Assembly (NCBI RefSeq): GCF_021134715.1
Contig: NC_060022.1
Location: 625,001-689,000, forward strand
DNA from: Daphnia pulex
Lineage: Eukaryota > Arthropoda > Branchiopoda > Diplostraca > Daphniidae
DNA length: 64,000 bases
Direction: 5' to 3'
Numbering within the stretch: the stretch's first letter is position 1; each line of letters starts with the position of its first letter. Positions 50,519 to 62,474 of the stretch are shown piece after piece. The notes under the pieces were generated by a model, which saw only the letters and a program-made list of their open reading frames with translations, was not told the origin of the DNA and made no database searches. The position numbers were made by a program, and so were the translations under genes.

Positions 50519-51372
50519 ATGTTCTATCATGTAAACTACTTCATAATATTTTGATCTGGTTTCGACGTTCAATTAAGTTTGAATTGTTGATTTTCGCAGA
50601 TTGCTTTGGAACACGAAATTCTTTTGCATCCTCGATATTTCGGACCACAATTGATGGAAACTGTAAAACAAAAGCTTTTTACAGAAGTTGAAGGCACTTG
50701 CACTGGAAAGTAATTCTTCGTTTTGATGTAATATGATCATATGAAACTAGGCATTGTGAACTTTTGTTTTTGATAAACTAGGTATGGATTTGTCATAGCA
50801 GTGACCACTATCGACAACATTGGTGCTGGTATCATTCAGCCTGGGCAAGGGTTTGTTGTTTACCCTGTCAAGTACAAGGCAATTGTCTTTCGACCATTCA
50901 AAGGGCAGGTTTTGGATGCAGTTGTAACACAAGTCAATAAGGCAAGAAATCTTATTTTCATTTTTTGTTAACTTCTCTGAAGCAACTGATTTTTTATTTC
51001 TGTATGCAGGTTGGGCTTTTCACAGAAATTGGGCCTCTTTCATGTTTCATATCCAGACACGTATGTGTATTTTCAGAAAAATGTTAAATTTCTCTCCAAA
51101 TAACTAACTATTCATTTCACTTTAGTCGATTCCGTCGGACATGCAGTTCGACCCCAATTCAACCCCACCTTGCTACAAAACCCAGGATGAAGATGTTGTT
51201 ATTCAACAGGACGATGAAATCCGCATAAAAATTGTCGGTTTGAGAGTGGATGCCACCGATATTGTAAGTGATATTCGTAGACAGAAAGTCAGTTGTGTAC
51301 TAAACATTTACACGTTCTTTTTAGTTTGCTATTGGAACACTTATGGACGACTACTTGGGTTTGGTCAGCTAA
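50519..51372 (+). CDS. Polr2G: RNA polymerase II subunit RPB7, complete
   Basis: Six exons: 50519-50530, 50600-50709, 50782-50941, 51010-51060, 51126-51263 and 51325-51372. They give 172 aa, exactly the usual RPB7 length. The protein begins [20 protein letters not shown] and contains [36 protein letters not shown] and [20 protein letters not shown], ending MDDYLGLVS. The N-terminal half is the RNP-like tip domain and the C-terminal half the S1/OB domain. RPB7 pairs with RPB4 to form the stalk of Pol II near the RNA exit channel and is nuclear. The first coding exon is only 12 bases. Intron 3 begins with GC (AAG/GCAAGA) and ends with AG. Confidence 0.98.
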
Positions 51373-52333
51373 ATTATTTGGATTCAATGTTTGTATTGTC
51401 ACTGTGTTATTCGAACTTTCGAAGGTTAACGTATGGAGTTGAAATTAAACGAGAAAAGGAATGTAACATTAGTCAATTTTATAGTGCAAAGAAAATCTGG
51501 GTATTGCTGTTTGTTGCAATCATTCTTTCGGACGTCGAAATAGTAGGACATGCGGCTCTGAAAAGAAAACAAATATCAGTTAAAATCATTATTCTAAACA
51601 GAATAACTACGACAGTATAAAAACATTTGTGAATGTAATGATAATAAGGACGGAGCTACCTTTCGACACGAAGAAAATTTGAAAGCATACGGTTATGATG
51701 TGAAAAACGTTCCCTATCTAATCAAAAAAGCATAAGCTTTCCGCAAGGACGACGACGAAAATTTATCTGATCTCGAAAACTGCAGTTCAAAGAAAATGAA
51801 TCGGCTCCTACCGCAAGAATATTTTTTTTAAATGCGCTCATAAATTACAAGACACCAGGTTGTCAGATCCGGAAGAAATTCCAGAATTTAAGAGATGTGA
51901 TATGATGAAAATTTCTCAAGGCTACACAGAATAAAAAGCTTGCAGAATAAAACTTTTCAGCTACTAACTCTTTAAGAAATTCTCTCTCCTCACCTGACAG
52001 TTATTTTGATAATCTCTCTGATATATAACTATGAATGACCACTGCTAGGAAATCCCATCCTACATATATTAAAAACACAGGTAACACAGAAATGATTTTT
52101 TAAACTAAAGATATTCCCAAGAAAGAAAAGGCTTTGAAAGAAAAATAATCATTATTCTTATTGTGCTTTGACAGAGTTTGGCGAATCAAGAACTGGGTCT
52201 ACAAGTTTTGATGACTATTGCAAAACAAGGTGAATCACTGATCTAGCTGAAATTTAAAACAAAGTTGAACAGCAGCAATCATATCACAACAATCAGGTGA
52301 TGATTGGCATTTGACATGTGACTTAATGTTCAC
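51373..52333. other. Intergenic region with a possible decayed coding fragment
   Basis: After the RPB7 stop the sequence is AT-rich. On the plus strand at about 51640-51900 one frame reads KDGATFRHEENLKAYGYDVK, then LIKKA-stop-AFRKDDDENLSDLENCS, with more stops. Its charged composition suggests an old coding sequence, perhaps from a transposon, but I cannot name it. AATAAA occurs at 51930-51935. Confidence 0.3.
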
Positions 52334-52637
52334 CTAGTCTATAAATGTAATGGTATTTGACTGATTTAAACCTGGATTGTGGACCATGTAATGTACCCAG
52401 CCGGGACTCTGTTGAACTCCCAAATTTCTCCATTCCGTTTCGGTCATCAAATGTGTTCGTGGAACCAACTTCGCCATTTCTGGCGGCAAAATTACATGTC
52501 TGTACGAAAATAATTGTGTTACTTTAAACATGAGTATCTACATCAATAATGCATTAACAAGTATAACTTGACTACCTGTATTCAAAATTTTCATCGGTGT
52601 ATTTATCAGAATATTGTATCTCCGTATTAGGTGGCAT
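52334..52637 (-). CDS. CKS-type cyclin-dependent kinase regulatory subunit with atypical C-terminus
   Basis: Exons 52637-52576 and 52499-52334 give 75 aa. [40 protein letters not shown] and [10 protein letters not shown] are the core CKS motifs, including the phosphate-binding Arg and Trp residues. CKS proteins dock CDK1/2 and phosphorylated substrates. The frame then reads [14 protein letters not shown] and stops. Normal CKS proteins continue with the beta-4 strand of the form PEPHILLFRRP. I searched the next roughly 550 bases on this strand and found no exon with that strand. A GT after NP-G would allow splicing to a short tail (DPVLDSPNSVKAQ, about 52199-52160), which also lacks it. It may be a truncated paralogue, a pseudogene or a gene with a remote last exon. 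Confidence 0.85.
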
Positions 52638-53240
52638 GTTGTTGAATTGTTTGATTCGTGAATTGAACTGCATTAAGATTCTCGTGCCATCTTGTAACGT
52701 AAAGACATACTTGGCAACTTGGTAATGAAAAGAGGCAGCCCTGACAATATTTTATTATGTTTTAAAAATTATGTGCGATATGAATTTTTTAAAAAATAAA
52801 AAATTTAATGATATAAAATCTTTCCAAAATATGATATAACGCTATGTTTGCATACACTGACATCAAATTCACTAGATAAAAGGTGTAGTTTAATAGGTGT
52901 GGCAATGAAGCTTCTTGATTCAAAACTTTAACAAGTAAAAGAGTCTGCTTACTTAGATATCATCATCATCAGCTCATTTACAAATTTTACGAAGGTGGAA
53001 TAAAGTCTGATTAGCCATACACTTTTTTTTATTGCATATTGAAAGGCAATTAACTTATGCTTTTGTCGGGTTAACCGAAAGGCTTCATCACAATTCTTCG
53101 CTTTTTTTTTATTTATTACTTTTTAACTTCTTGTCCAGACAAGAACAGTCTCTTACATCGACAAACGTTATTGTCTTGATTTAGAAGCTAGAAGTGCCTG
53201 ATGCTGTAGAATAGAAACTGCATCAATCCAGCAAGAAATA
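52638..53240. promoter_or_regulatory. Shared divergent promoter region of the CKS-like and RNF8-like genes
   Basis: The two genes are head-to-head with about 600 bp between start codons. The sequence is AT-rich with no clear TATA box at a fixed distance from either start. The reading frame upstream of the CKS start is open for at least 34 codons, so a longer N-terminus cannot be excluded. Confidence 0.35.
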
Positions 53241-56200
53241 ATGAACAAAGGTACCTTTTTTAAAAATTTTTAAATGCATGCTTATCCATTTGCAATCACC
53301 AGTTCGTCTTGCTGATTTTGTCATCAAAAGATTTAAACACACTTTATTTGGGTCCCCCGCTTATTTTAACAAATATCATTCATGAGTAGCACACGAGAGT
53401 ACACTTACATTTAATTATAGGCTTTAAAATTATCTCCCTAGCATTATCGTGTTGGTGCAAATCATTTTGCAATGTTATACGACTTATACCATACAAAATC
53501 TTTTTAATAGCCATATAATACTATTTACACATACTCAGTTATCCTTTCCTGACGTATTCTAAGTAATAACATATTTCATTGTTCAGCTTATTTTAAACAA
53601 TGAAAATTATTTTATTGTTATTTAATCGTATTCATTTTTTGTTTTTTTTTGTTATTTTCTAGAAATTGTGTCAAAGATTCCTGGGGCTGTTCTTCGAAGA
53701 ATAGGTTCCAATGATATAAATGCAAGTTACAAGTGCATCCAACTGGGCTGTAATGAGGTAAGTTTAGTGGAAAAAATGTATTTCTGTTTGTTATTTTACC
53801 CTCTAATTTGCTTAGGTTTCCATTGGGCGGTCTAAGGAAAATACTTTCACTATTGCTGATCTTCTAGTTTCTCGTAAACACGCCGTTTTCCGACTGATAA
53901 AAGATCAATGGACCATCGAAAACGTGGTAAGTCTTTATTTTATACAGCGTAATGGCTTGCAAAATCTAATTATTTTTTTTTGTAAGGGTATGAATGGTGT
54001 TGCTGTGAATCACGTTGCATTACCAAAGCATCAACAAATACCTATTCAAAACATGGATATTATCGAATTTGGTGCCGGTAATAAGTATGTGTATGCTTTC
54101 CGTGTTCAGTCTGATTCATCCGAAGTAGGCGAAGAGCCAGTTGCAAAGAAGATGCGAATTCCGCTCGCCAATCGAAATTATCCGTCATTGAAAGATTCCC
54201 CAGAAGCTTTTCACAATTGGGTCCGTTCTAAGAAAAACCTCGAAAAGACACTTGAAGAAGAAAGTGACAACTTGGATGTAAAACTGGAGCAACAGAAAAC
54301 ACTCAAAGATAAACTGGTGCTGGAGCAGGAGAAACTCAACCAACACTTTGAAACTGCTAAGGTACAACTTGAATTGAAGTTCGCTGAAGAAAAAAAAGAA
54401 TTGGAAGAAAAAGTCGCACGCGGAGAACTGGAAAAAAATGAATTACAGCGACAAAAAGAGGATGTTGAACAACGGATGTCAGTTAGCTTGCAAGAATTTC
54501 GGGTAATCTCACTAATAGACTGGCCGTATATGCTAATGCCGCTATACTAAAATGTTATGTTATTATTGTAGGATGAATGCGAAAAGAAAAAACTTGAATT
54601 CGAAGAAAGTGTCGCACGTGCCAACTTGGAGAAGCAGAAACTCATTGAGCAGAAAGAATTAGTTGTACAGCAACTCATACGGGAAAAAAACGTCTTACAA
54701 GTAACTATTTAAATAATTATTTATAAATATTTGTTTATCTTTTTTTTTTTTCCCAGGAGCGCCTGGAAGAAGAGAGTCGCCTCAAAGAAGAAACTATGAA
54801 TGAGCTGGCCCATATTAAGCGATCTCATCAATCGTTGGAACAAGAGTTGGAGGAAGCACGACGTAAAATTGAAGAAGAAGCGAAGCAATTTCAACGAAAA
54901 GGCAGTGAGGACGAATTGAGACTTCGTCAGATGCAAGAAGAACTGGCTGAACGTGAAGCACGATTGAATGCTCAAGAAAAACAAATTGCAGAAATTCAGG
55001 TATATTTATAGATATACTATACGTATAGTTAAGAGCTTTAGCATAGAAAGTTTTAGAGTCGTGCCGCCATCGGCCTTGAGATGTACGAAACAATTCAACT
55101 CCTTCACCAAGGACAAGAAATTCAAAATGCAGGAAACATTGTGGTTGTCATGGATGATGGTATATCAAATTTATACCGTACTTAAGCAAATTATTTGATT
55201 GTTTACCGATTGCACCAATTAGGAGGAGCAATTAATCAGCCAAGTTTAACCGAACAGGAACTGGAAAGAGTACGCGAGGAGTTGCGTGTCCAAAAAGAGC
55301 TGAATGAGCAACAACAACAGGCTTCTAGTAAAGCTTGTGGCGATATTGTTGGTCAAATGGAAAGCATTATGGAAAACGAGCTTCAATGTGGAATTTGTTC
55401 CGAGCTGATGGTGTTTGTAAGTATCTTGTTTTTATTGTTTTTATTTATGCAATTCATAATCTTTCTAAATTATTTATTTGATTTAGGCTACTTCCTTGAA
55501 CTGCATGCATACCTTCTGTCAGCACTGCGTCAGAGAGTGGAAAAAGAATAAGGTAACTAGTTTTCGTTTAACTTGAAAAAAACTCTTGAAGCAAAGAAAC
55601 TTGTAGTAAAACTTGATGGTGATAGTAAGTTAGGGGAGAATCCAGGATCAGCATGATAGACAATTGCTGATATTTGGCATGTATTCAATTTTTAAAAAGT
55701 TACACTGTTTTCCAGAGTACCGCTGTTACAGTAAATCGTCTAGTTACTTTTATGGCTCCCTACTTTCAAGTTTTGAAAGCGATACGGAACTTACTATTTC
55801 TTGTGCTACTATGATATTCACACAAGTCTTGCTTTATCTATGATTCTTAGGTGGAATGTCCAATCTGTCGAGCCCCTATAACCACAGAAGGAAGAAATCT
55901 ATTGGTGGATAATATGATTGACGCTATGGTCAGTTCGCTTTCGGAAGAAACAAAGAACAGTAGAAAGAAATTAGTTATTCAACGCCAAGAACTAATGAAA
56001 CAAGCATCCATCGAACAAAACAACACTATGGAAAATATTCTCACTGTTCAACACGTTACGCTTGGAGCTGTCGATGGAGGCCGGGGCCCAGGTCGTCCTC
56101 GTCGTACTGTTGGACGTTCAGGTATGGGTTTTAGTTTAGCTGGTCATTCCCCTTGTTATTCCACGCCCTTATTTGACTTTAGTGTCTGCTGCTGGACCAG

Positions 56201-56463
56201 CTATTGCACGTGTCGCGGTTCCCGTTCCACATGTTGCAATTCCCCAAGCTGCTCAGTCTTCAGTTCGACCTCGACCGTCCGTAGCTCGTGGGACGATTCG
56301 TCCAACTGCTCCTCCTCCTGTTCGTCCTTCCACTGTCAGAGGAACATTGAATCGTTCGACCGCACCAACAGTTGCCCATCCTCAGCGCGCTGCTCCTGCC
56401 ATGTACGTAGATGCAAATGCGTATGTAAATGCACGCTTCTCACAAGTCGGTCCTAGGCGTTAA
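53241..56463 (+). CDS. RNF8-like E3 ubiquitin ligase: FHA, coiled coil, RING
   Basis: Eleven exons: 53241-53250, 53663-53757, 53816-53926, 53987-54502, 54572-54700, 54757-54999, 55057-55159, 55223-55416, 55487-55552, 55851-56121 and 56183-56463. They give 672 aa. An FHA domain spans about residues 15-105, with the phosphothreonine-binding motifs VSIGRS, SRKHAVF and GMNGVAVN. About 300 residues of Glu/Lys/Gln-rich coiled coil follow. The C3HC4 RING is at about 455-505: ELQCGICSELMVF, NCMHTFCQHC and VECPICRAPI, very close to RNF8. The tail is Pro/Arg/Val-rich. RNF8 reads phosphorylated MDC1 at DNA breaks and builds K63-linked ubiquitin with UBC13. CHFR, the other FHA-RING ligase, lacks this long coiled coil. 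The first exon is only 10 coding bases. The longer tail is an addition to the usual RNF8 plan. Confidence 0.93.
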
Positions 56464-56896
56464 GGTTTTTTTTTTTCGTTCTTGATACAAACATGTGAAT
56501 GTGATCACGTAATGTTTTTCGTGTTTGATCATGAATGCTGTTTTTTAAAATACATTTTTAGGGGTTTATCGAAGAAAATGATTTTGTTAGGTTAAACTTC
56601 GTTCTTTCATGCACTTATCACTTTTGCACTTATTGCTTTTGCACTTTTTTATCACTTTTGGGGATTTAGTGTCACGGAGGAAGTGGTAATTCTTTCAAGC
56701 GGATCCGATTCATCAAACGAAGATATTATTGATTTTGCAAATCGCCGTCGCCAAAGGCGAAGAAGACCTTGTCCTTCGTGTGGTACGTAATTCATGAACT
56801 AAATTCAGATTTTACCTTTGCTAACGTCATACGCATATTTTTTTAGGAATGACAAATACGTCACGACTCTGCGTCTACTGCAATTATTCGAGCTAA
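56403..56896 (+). CDS. Optional 3' exons of the RNF8-like gene encoding a C-terminal zinc ribbon
   Basis: Exon 11 contains an internal donor (CCAT/GTACGT at 56403). Using it removes the nearby stop and joins in frame to exon 56670-56782 and exon 56847-56896, which end at TAA 56894-56896. The added residues include TEEVVILSSGSDSSNEDIID, an RRRQRRRR block, then CPSCG and CVYCNYSS, a paired CxxC knuckle typical of a zinc ribbon. Both introns have GT-AG ends and all phases agree (706 aa total). SSGSDSSNED also looks like an acidic SUMO-interacting or CK2-type segment. Alternatively these exons could belong only to the major form. Confidence 0.65.
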
Positions 56897-57481
56897 AATT
56901 TCAAATCGCGTCTAAACACGTCCGTGTGTTTCTTAATTCAACGTACACAATTACCTCAATACCAAGCAAATGACAAGTAAATTATTTTTTCCGATCGTTT
57001 TTTCAAAAGGATATCTCAATTTTCGTTTAATGTTCACTGAACTCTCAAATACATTTTTTGCAGTTACGCCTGTTGCTTAGTTTGTGTATTTTACCCTTGA
57101 AGTCTCACTTGGTAGATTACAAATGTTTAAGCTGATTAGAAACAAGCGTACGTTGAGTTATTCACTCTAGTTGATGATTTTGGGGGACACCGTTTATCCC
57201 AAACAATGTGCAAGCTATTGTTTGCTTGGGCAATAAGTTTTTATCTACTTTGGTTTCCTCATTTGCTGGGACAGGATTATTACTAATCGTGGGTATGAGA
57301 GTATGCCGTGTCAAATGAGTGAACTGCAATGCAATATGGTCGTGCCATAAAAGAAAAGATAAAAACCGCAGACACGGATCAAGTAATATGTGAACGTGAT
57401 GAAACAGGCAAAGAGGAAAAAACCCCCAGATACATACGATCGTTTAGCTACGCAGGATGTCGATTGTCGACAAAAGTGAAA

Positions 57482-57489
57482 TATAAAAG
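57482..57489 (+). promoter_or_regulatory. TATA box of the TMC gene
   Basis: TATAAAAG lies 65 bp before the chosen ATG at 57554. It would place transcription initiation near 57510, making the in-frame upstream ATG at 57329 part of the promoter rather than the protein. Confidence 0.55.
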
Positions 57490-57553
57490 CCGTCATATTC
57501 TAAACAATTGCAAGTTAATACGTTTCATTTTCTGTCGTTTCCGACTCACGATC

Positions 57554-60500
57554 ATGGAGTCGAGCAAATCCAGCTCTTTTGCGCGACCGCGAGCAAGATT
57601 ACAAAATCCGCCAGTCTACGCGAAATCCGGCAACATGTCTAGTAAGGTAAGATCCTTCGTCTGGTATCTGTCAAATGTTTTGTGTGCGCTGTGTCATCAT
57701 TCATCTAGTTTTTTACTTTTCTTTTCTTTACTCAAGTTTAATTTAGAGTTTTAGAATAACAATTTAATTATTAGAAGTTGAATGAGGAACAAGTTTGTTT
57801 TACTTGGACTATAGCTATCTTTACAAAGGCGATCGCTGTAGACGTTATGTTTTCAGCAACTATACATCAGCAATAGTTGTGAAGGACAACGAAGAAAGAG
57901 ACGAAGAAACTGTCTACGCCACAGATATATCTTTGAAGTGATGTTAAGGTTTGTTTAGAATGAATCAGAACTCAAGTCAGGTCCCATTTTTTAGCGATTC
58001 TTTCTTTAATGATGTGTGGTTACTTTTCAAATATTTCCATCTATACTTACATTATTAACATATTATTGCCCATATCTATAGTAGTTAATTATGTATTCAC
58101 AATTATAATTTTTTTATTTGTAACAGGAAATGACTGAAAGCTCGAGCATTTATTCTGGGTGTTCTGGTGAAAAGTACAACAGAGCATCTGAATCAAGAAA
58201 TGGTTTAAATGAGGCAAAGGAAAAGCACCTTCATCTTCAGAGCACTGCTACCACAATGTGTACTACTCCAGGTGATGATACCAAGGATGACAAGAAGGTG
58301 TCTTGGGAGACAATGCTACCTAGTAATCGGACAACCACAATAGGTAACAAATTTGGTTGTTAAACAACAGATTTCAATAACTTTAATGTTGTCTTAAACA
58401 TCAAGATGTTAGAACATGGGGGAAAACTACCTCAAGAAGTAGACGAGCATCTACACTGCGTCATGCGAGCACTCCAACAGAAGAGGTTGAATTGGGAATG
58501 ATGCCCGATCTTTCTCAGGGTATTCCCAATGAAGAAGAGATGTGGCAAAAAATGCAACAGATTCGCTCTCTTCCCATTACGATGGCAGAAAAACGGAGAC
58601 TAAAAGCTGAATTAAAGGTAACACCTTATATAGAATAAGTACTGATTATATAATTATCTATTTAAAAATAAACTAATGCTTTTAGGTAGCACAAAACCTC
58701 CGGGTTCATGGTTTAGAATTGATTCGATTCCGGCGACGACAAATTTGGCATAGAATCCATTCCTTTACAATGCAAATTTTTTCATTTTTCTCTCCGTGGA
58801 AACAAACAATTCGGTCTATCGAAGCAAACTTTGGAACAGGTGATAAAATCTTAATTATTTAAATTATTTGATCTTCACGTTTGACGGTTATGTTACTAAA
58901 TTTCCTACCAGGTGTTGCGTCGTATTTCCTCCTAATTAGGTGGCAGTTGCTACTTAATTTTCTTATCACTTTATTTACGGTGACTTTGATCCTCGTTCCA
59001 TGGGAAGTTGGACAGGTTTCGTGTGAGAACTTGAATCTCACTCTCGGACAGGCTTCGTGTGAGAACAAAAATCGCACTGATTTCCCTGATGTCGACTTGC
59101 CTGTTCTAGAGGGCTGTAATCGACCCAGCAACCGCTCTGCATGCGATGACAATTGTGTGACTAAAACTGATGAGTGCTTTCTTGACTACGGTTTTTCTGT
59201 CATGTGTACTATAGCGAACCATTCTTCTGACCCTCTTCTGTTGATTCAAGTATTTCGTCATTTTTATTTTTGTGTGTGTGCGCAAAAGTTTAATCCTATT
59301 TATTGATCTTCAGGATACAGTGCAAGGGACGGGGTGGTTGGAATTTACCGTAGCTTTTTACGGATACTACCAACCGGCATTTCTTCCCTGGGGAGACGAC
59401 AAAGTCTACAATTTTGCGTTAGCATATCAACTTGTTGTCTACTTTGTCCTACTCTTCAGTTTGGTGTGCATGGCAAAGTCAGTTGCTACTGGATTCAAGG
59501 ACAATATTGGTCTTGGTCGGTCGTGGCTTCATCAGTTCTCTGATTTAGCTTTTACATCATGGGATTATTGCATTGACAGTGCCAAAGTTGCCCAATTGAA
59601 GAAGAAAGCCATCTTACATGGTAAGTTAAATCTTTAACAGTATCATTTACACAGCAGGATCAATCCTGTAATAACAATTAGATGATTAAAAATAATCAAA
59701 TTATTTTTTTTTCAGCTTTTCGTGTTGCGTTAGCAGATAAAGATTATGCTAACGAAAAAGCAGGAAGAAACATGCGCGAAAAAATCAACCTTTTCTTCTT
59801 GAGGCTTGCAGTGAACATTCTTGTTATGGGAACATTAAGTCTAGCTGCTTACATAATCTACTTGGTTACAACTTTCTCTGAGATGTATCGAAATGAAATT
59901 GATCAAGGCATTGGTTCTTTTAAGAACGTCGAAGATTTCCGGATTTTGATGATAGGATTCCTCCCGTCAATCGTTATTACTGCGCTGAATTTCCTGGTGC
60001 CGATGCTTTTCAGAGCTTTTGTACGATTCGAACGGTTCAGTGCCACTTTTGAAATTAAGATTACCCTAGCTCGGACCGTATTGCTACGACTGGCCTCTCT
60101 TTTGGTACTTGTTCTGACCTTGTACAGCAGTTTACAAAAATCTGGCTTGAATTCCTCTTGTGACTCCGATGGACTAAAACACGCACCGTGCTGGTAATTT
60201 TGCTGTTAATTACAATAAAACGGTCATACATATCATCTTTCTATTTTATCTAGGGAGACGTATGTCGGCCAACAACTTTACAGGCTTTGCATCTTCGATG
60301 TTTTCGTCACTCTCTTCATAACGCTGTTGATTGAGCTTCCCTTGTCGTTGATATTTCGGCGTTCGGTGCTACCCACTAGTCGCTTGAATTGTATAGCTAA
60401 CCCTGAGTTTAATCTAGTCGGAAGCACCCTTGATATGGTTTACAGTCAGTCAATCTGCTGGCTGGGGATGTTTTACTGCCCCGTCTTGCCAATAATTACC

Positions 60501-61046
60501 ACTGTTAAGTGTGTCATTGTTTTCTACGTCAAATATTTCAGTCTACTTGTTTATTCATGTCCACCTTCCCGCGTTTATGGTGCATCGAGCTCCACTTCTC
60601 TTTTTATGAATGTACTGTTGGTATCTTTCATTTCGTGCGTTTTACCACTAGGCTATCACGTCACTTCATTGCGACCTTCAGTCTCTTGTGGACCATTCCG
60701 AGGTTTTGATACCGTTTGGTCGGCCATATCCAGTGAGGTAATTCCAACAAATTAGTTTCATCGGGTTTCATTGGTGAATTGAGTTTAATGGTTATATTTT
60801 GGTCCTATTTAGGTGGAAACGTTGTCAGATACATTGAAAAATATTCTTTTCTTTTTTGGATCCGCCGGATTCTTCGTACCCGCTATTTTGATTTTACTGG
60901 TCGCTCTCTATTATTATCGCTCTAAAGCTGTGGCGAATCGTGCTGTGGTAGAATCACTCACGTCACAACTGATCCTCGAAGCGGAAGATAAACAATTTTT
61001 GATTACTAGGTTAACCGCTGTTGGTAAACAGCAATTGCACGTTTGA
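57554..61046 (+). CDS. Transmembrane channel-like (TMC) protein, complete
   Basis: Nine exons: 57554-57646, 58127-58343, 58406-58617, 58686-58839, 58912-59249, 59314-59620, 59716-60193, 60254-60737 and 60813-61046, giving 838 aa. The TMC signature CWETYVGQQLYRLCIFD lies at about residues 599-615, preceded by HAP. About 225 residues of polar cytosolic N-terminus are followed by NLRVHGLELIRFRRRQIWHR and the first membrane helix (LLNFLITLFTVTLILV). A cysteine-rich loop with NLT, NRT, NRS and NHS glycosylation sites comes next, then several further hydrophobic helices and a short C-terminus. TMC proteins are pore-forming subunits or ion-regulating proteins in mechanosensation. It looks closer to the TMC5/7 group than to the very long Drosophila tmc, but that is an impression. 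AATAAA at 61213-61218 fits as poly(A) signal. Confidence 0.93.
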
Positions 61047-61508
61047 ATACTTTATTGTACACCCCTCCAATTATTATACCCAGATATGCTTGATCGTTAA
61101 CGTTTTTTCCCTCGTAATTTACAGAACGCTAAAGCCAAAGTTGTAATGTACCTACTCCAGCTCAAATTTAGTTAAATGTATTTCATCGCCGTCGAAAGAA
61201 TCAAATTAAAAAAATAAAAAACGGAAACCCTGAAAATTATGTTTCTCACAATGAATTTCCTGTTTGTTTTGCGGCTGTTGTCAGCGTTGTTATTGGTGAA
61301 CACAATTTTCAGATTGCCGCTAGAGGGTTTCCCAAGCTTGGAATTCGGCTGCTTGCTGCTTCTCTTTGAAAAATATTTCGATTTTCAAGTAAAATTTATT
61401 CTTGCATTCTTTTACACAAGGTTCAAATTACATAAAAGGTTAGATTTAATATTGGTTGTATTTTATAATAAGTTATTATGTTACTAAATTTCAAAATGTT
61501 CGTTAAAG
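61047..61508. other. TMC 3' UTR and MED11 5' region
   Basis: Contains the TMC poly(A) signal at 61213-61218 and then about 290 bp before the MED11 start. An 82-codon open frame at 61239-61487 is hydrophobic but resembles no family I know. Confidence 0.4.
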
Positions 61509-62014
61509 ATGGCCAATTCGTCTATGCCCATCGAGCGTCTCCAAGCCCTCGATAATGTGGAAAAAGAAATTGCAAGTTGCATTCAGAGTGCTGGTACAGA
61601 AATGTTGTATTAAATTTGAAAACTCTCAATAATTCATCTTGAAAATGAAGGACAAGCTCTTACGGAACTGAGTAAAGACAAAGCCAGTATGAAACAGGTG
61701 GAAAGTCACACGTCACTGTTTTTGAAAACCCTCAATCATGTTGAAGGGGAATTGTCAAAACACATAAATTACTTGACCCAAGTTTCAACAGGTATGTTCT
61801 TCCTTTTCAGCAATAATTACAATAGAATACAATTGTTTCTGTGTATTTTGTAGGGTCACCGCATGAGGGGACATCTTATGGTTCAGTGAAAATGTACAAA
61901 ACAGCTCGTCATAGAATTGAGCACACTCGTACAAGACTTCAAGATTTAGAGAACCTGAAAAACAGAGCCTTGGCTTCCTCAGTTAGACCAACATCGGCAC
62001 AAAATAATCCATAA
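61509..62014 (+). CDS. MED11: Mediator complex subunit 11
   Basis: Three exons: 61509-61593, 61651-61791 and 61854-62014, giving 128 aa. The protein starts MANSSMPIERLQALDNVEKE and includes ALTELSKDKASMKQ, LNHVEGELSKHINYLTQVST and GSPHEGTSYGS, which align with the MED11 pattern (ERL.ALe.iEkEI, LSKeK, hve.eLs.qI.YLtqv.tG.PHEGssY). It is two helices forming a four-helix bundle with MED22 in the Mediator head module, which contacts Pol II and TFIIH. The first intron is only 57 bp. Its acceptor (AAAATGAAG) lacks a strong pyrimidine tract but restores the conserved frame. Confidence 0.95.
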
Positions 62015-62474
62015 TCTTTGTAGTATTGTCTGATGTTTTAAATGAATTTTGTACCAATTATATACTTTCTTGCTTACATTTACTTTCAGCATATTAGATG
62101 TATCAGGGCTAATCCAAAGGCATTTACAGCAAGCAATAAGTTGTCTGAAACACCTTTATGTTAGCTGTTTGTATACTGAAGCTACACACCACCATGCAAT
62201 TAATTTGTTGCATATGTAAAGAAGTGACAGATAGATGTCGTCCATGGGAAGCCGCGGCGATTTCAACACATCACCGTTACGGAAAGCGGAAAGAAAACGA
62301 TCAATACTGGAAGCAGGTTCCTGTTTGCACACAGTCGCGCTCCGACAACCTTCGGGAAAAGATTGTACTCTTTTCGTATAACAGCTGTTTTTCTAACATT
62401 TGAAAGTAGAAATTCTCTAAAGTAAACTGTGGAATATTTTTTTTTCAAGAAGTTTAGATTCTCAAATTGCGCAG
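62015..62474. other. MED11 3' flank
   Basis: No exact AATAAA close to the MED11 stop; AATAAG occurs near 62133. An 81-codon open frame at 62158-62403 is not recognisable. It probably also contains the promoter of the next gene. Confidence 0.35.

Noticed and set aside
57329..57553. In-frame upstream extension of the TMC protein
   Set aside because: A TATA box at 57482-57489 sits inside it, so it is more likely promoter than coding.
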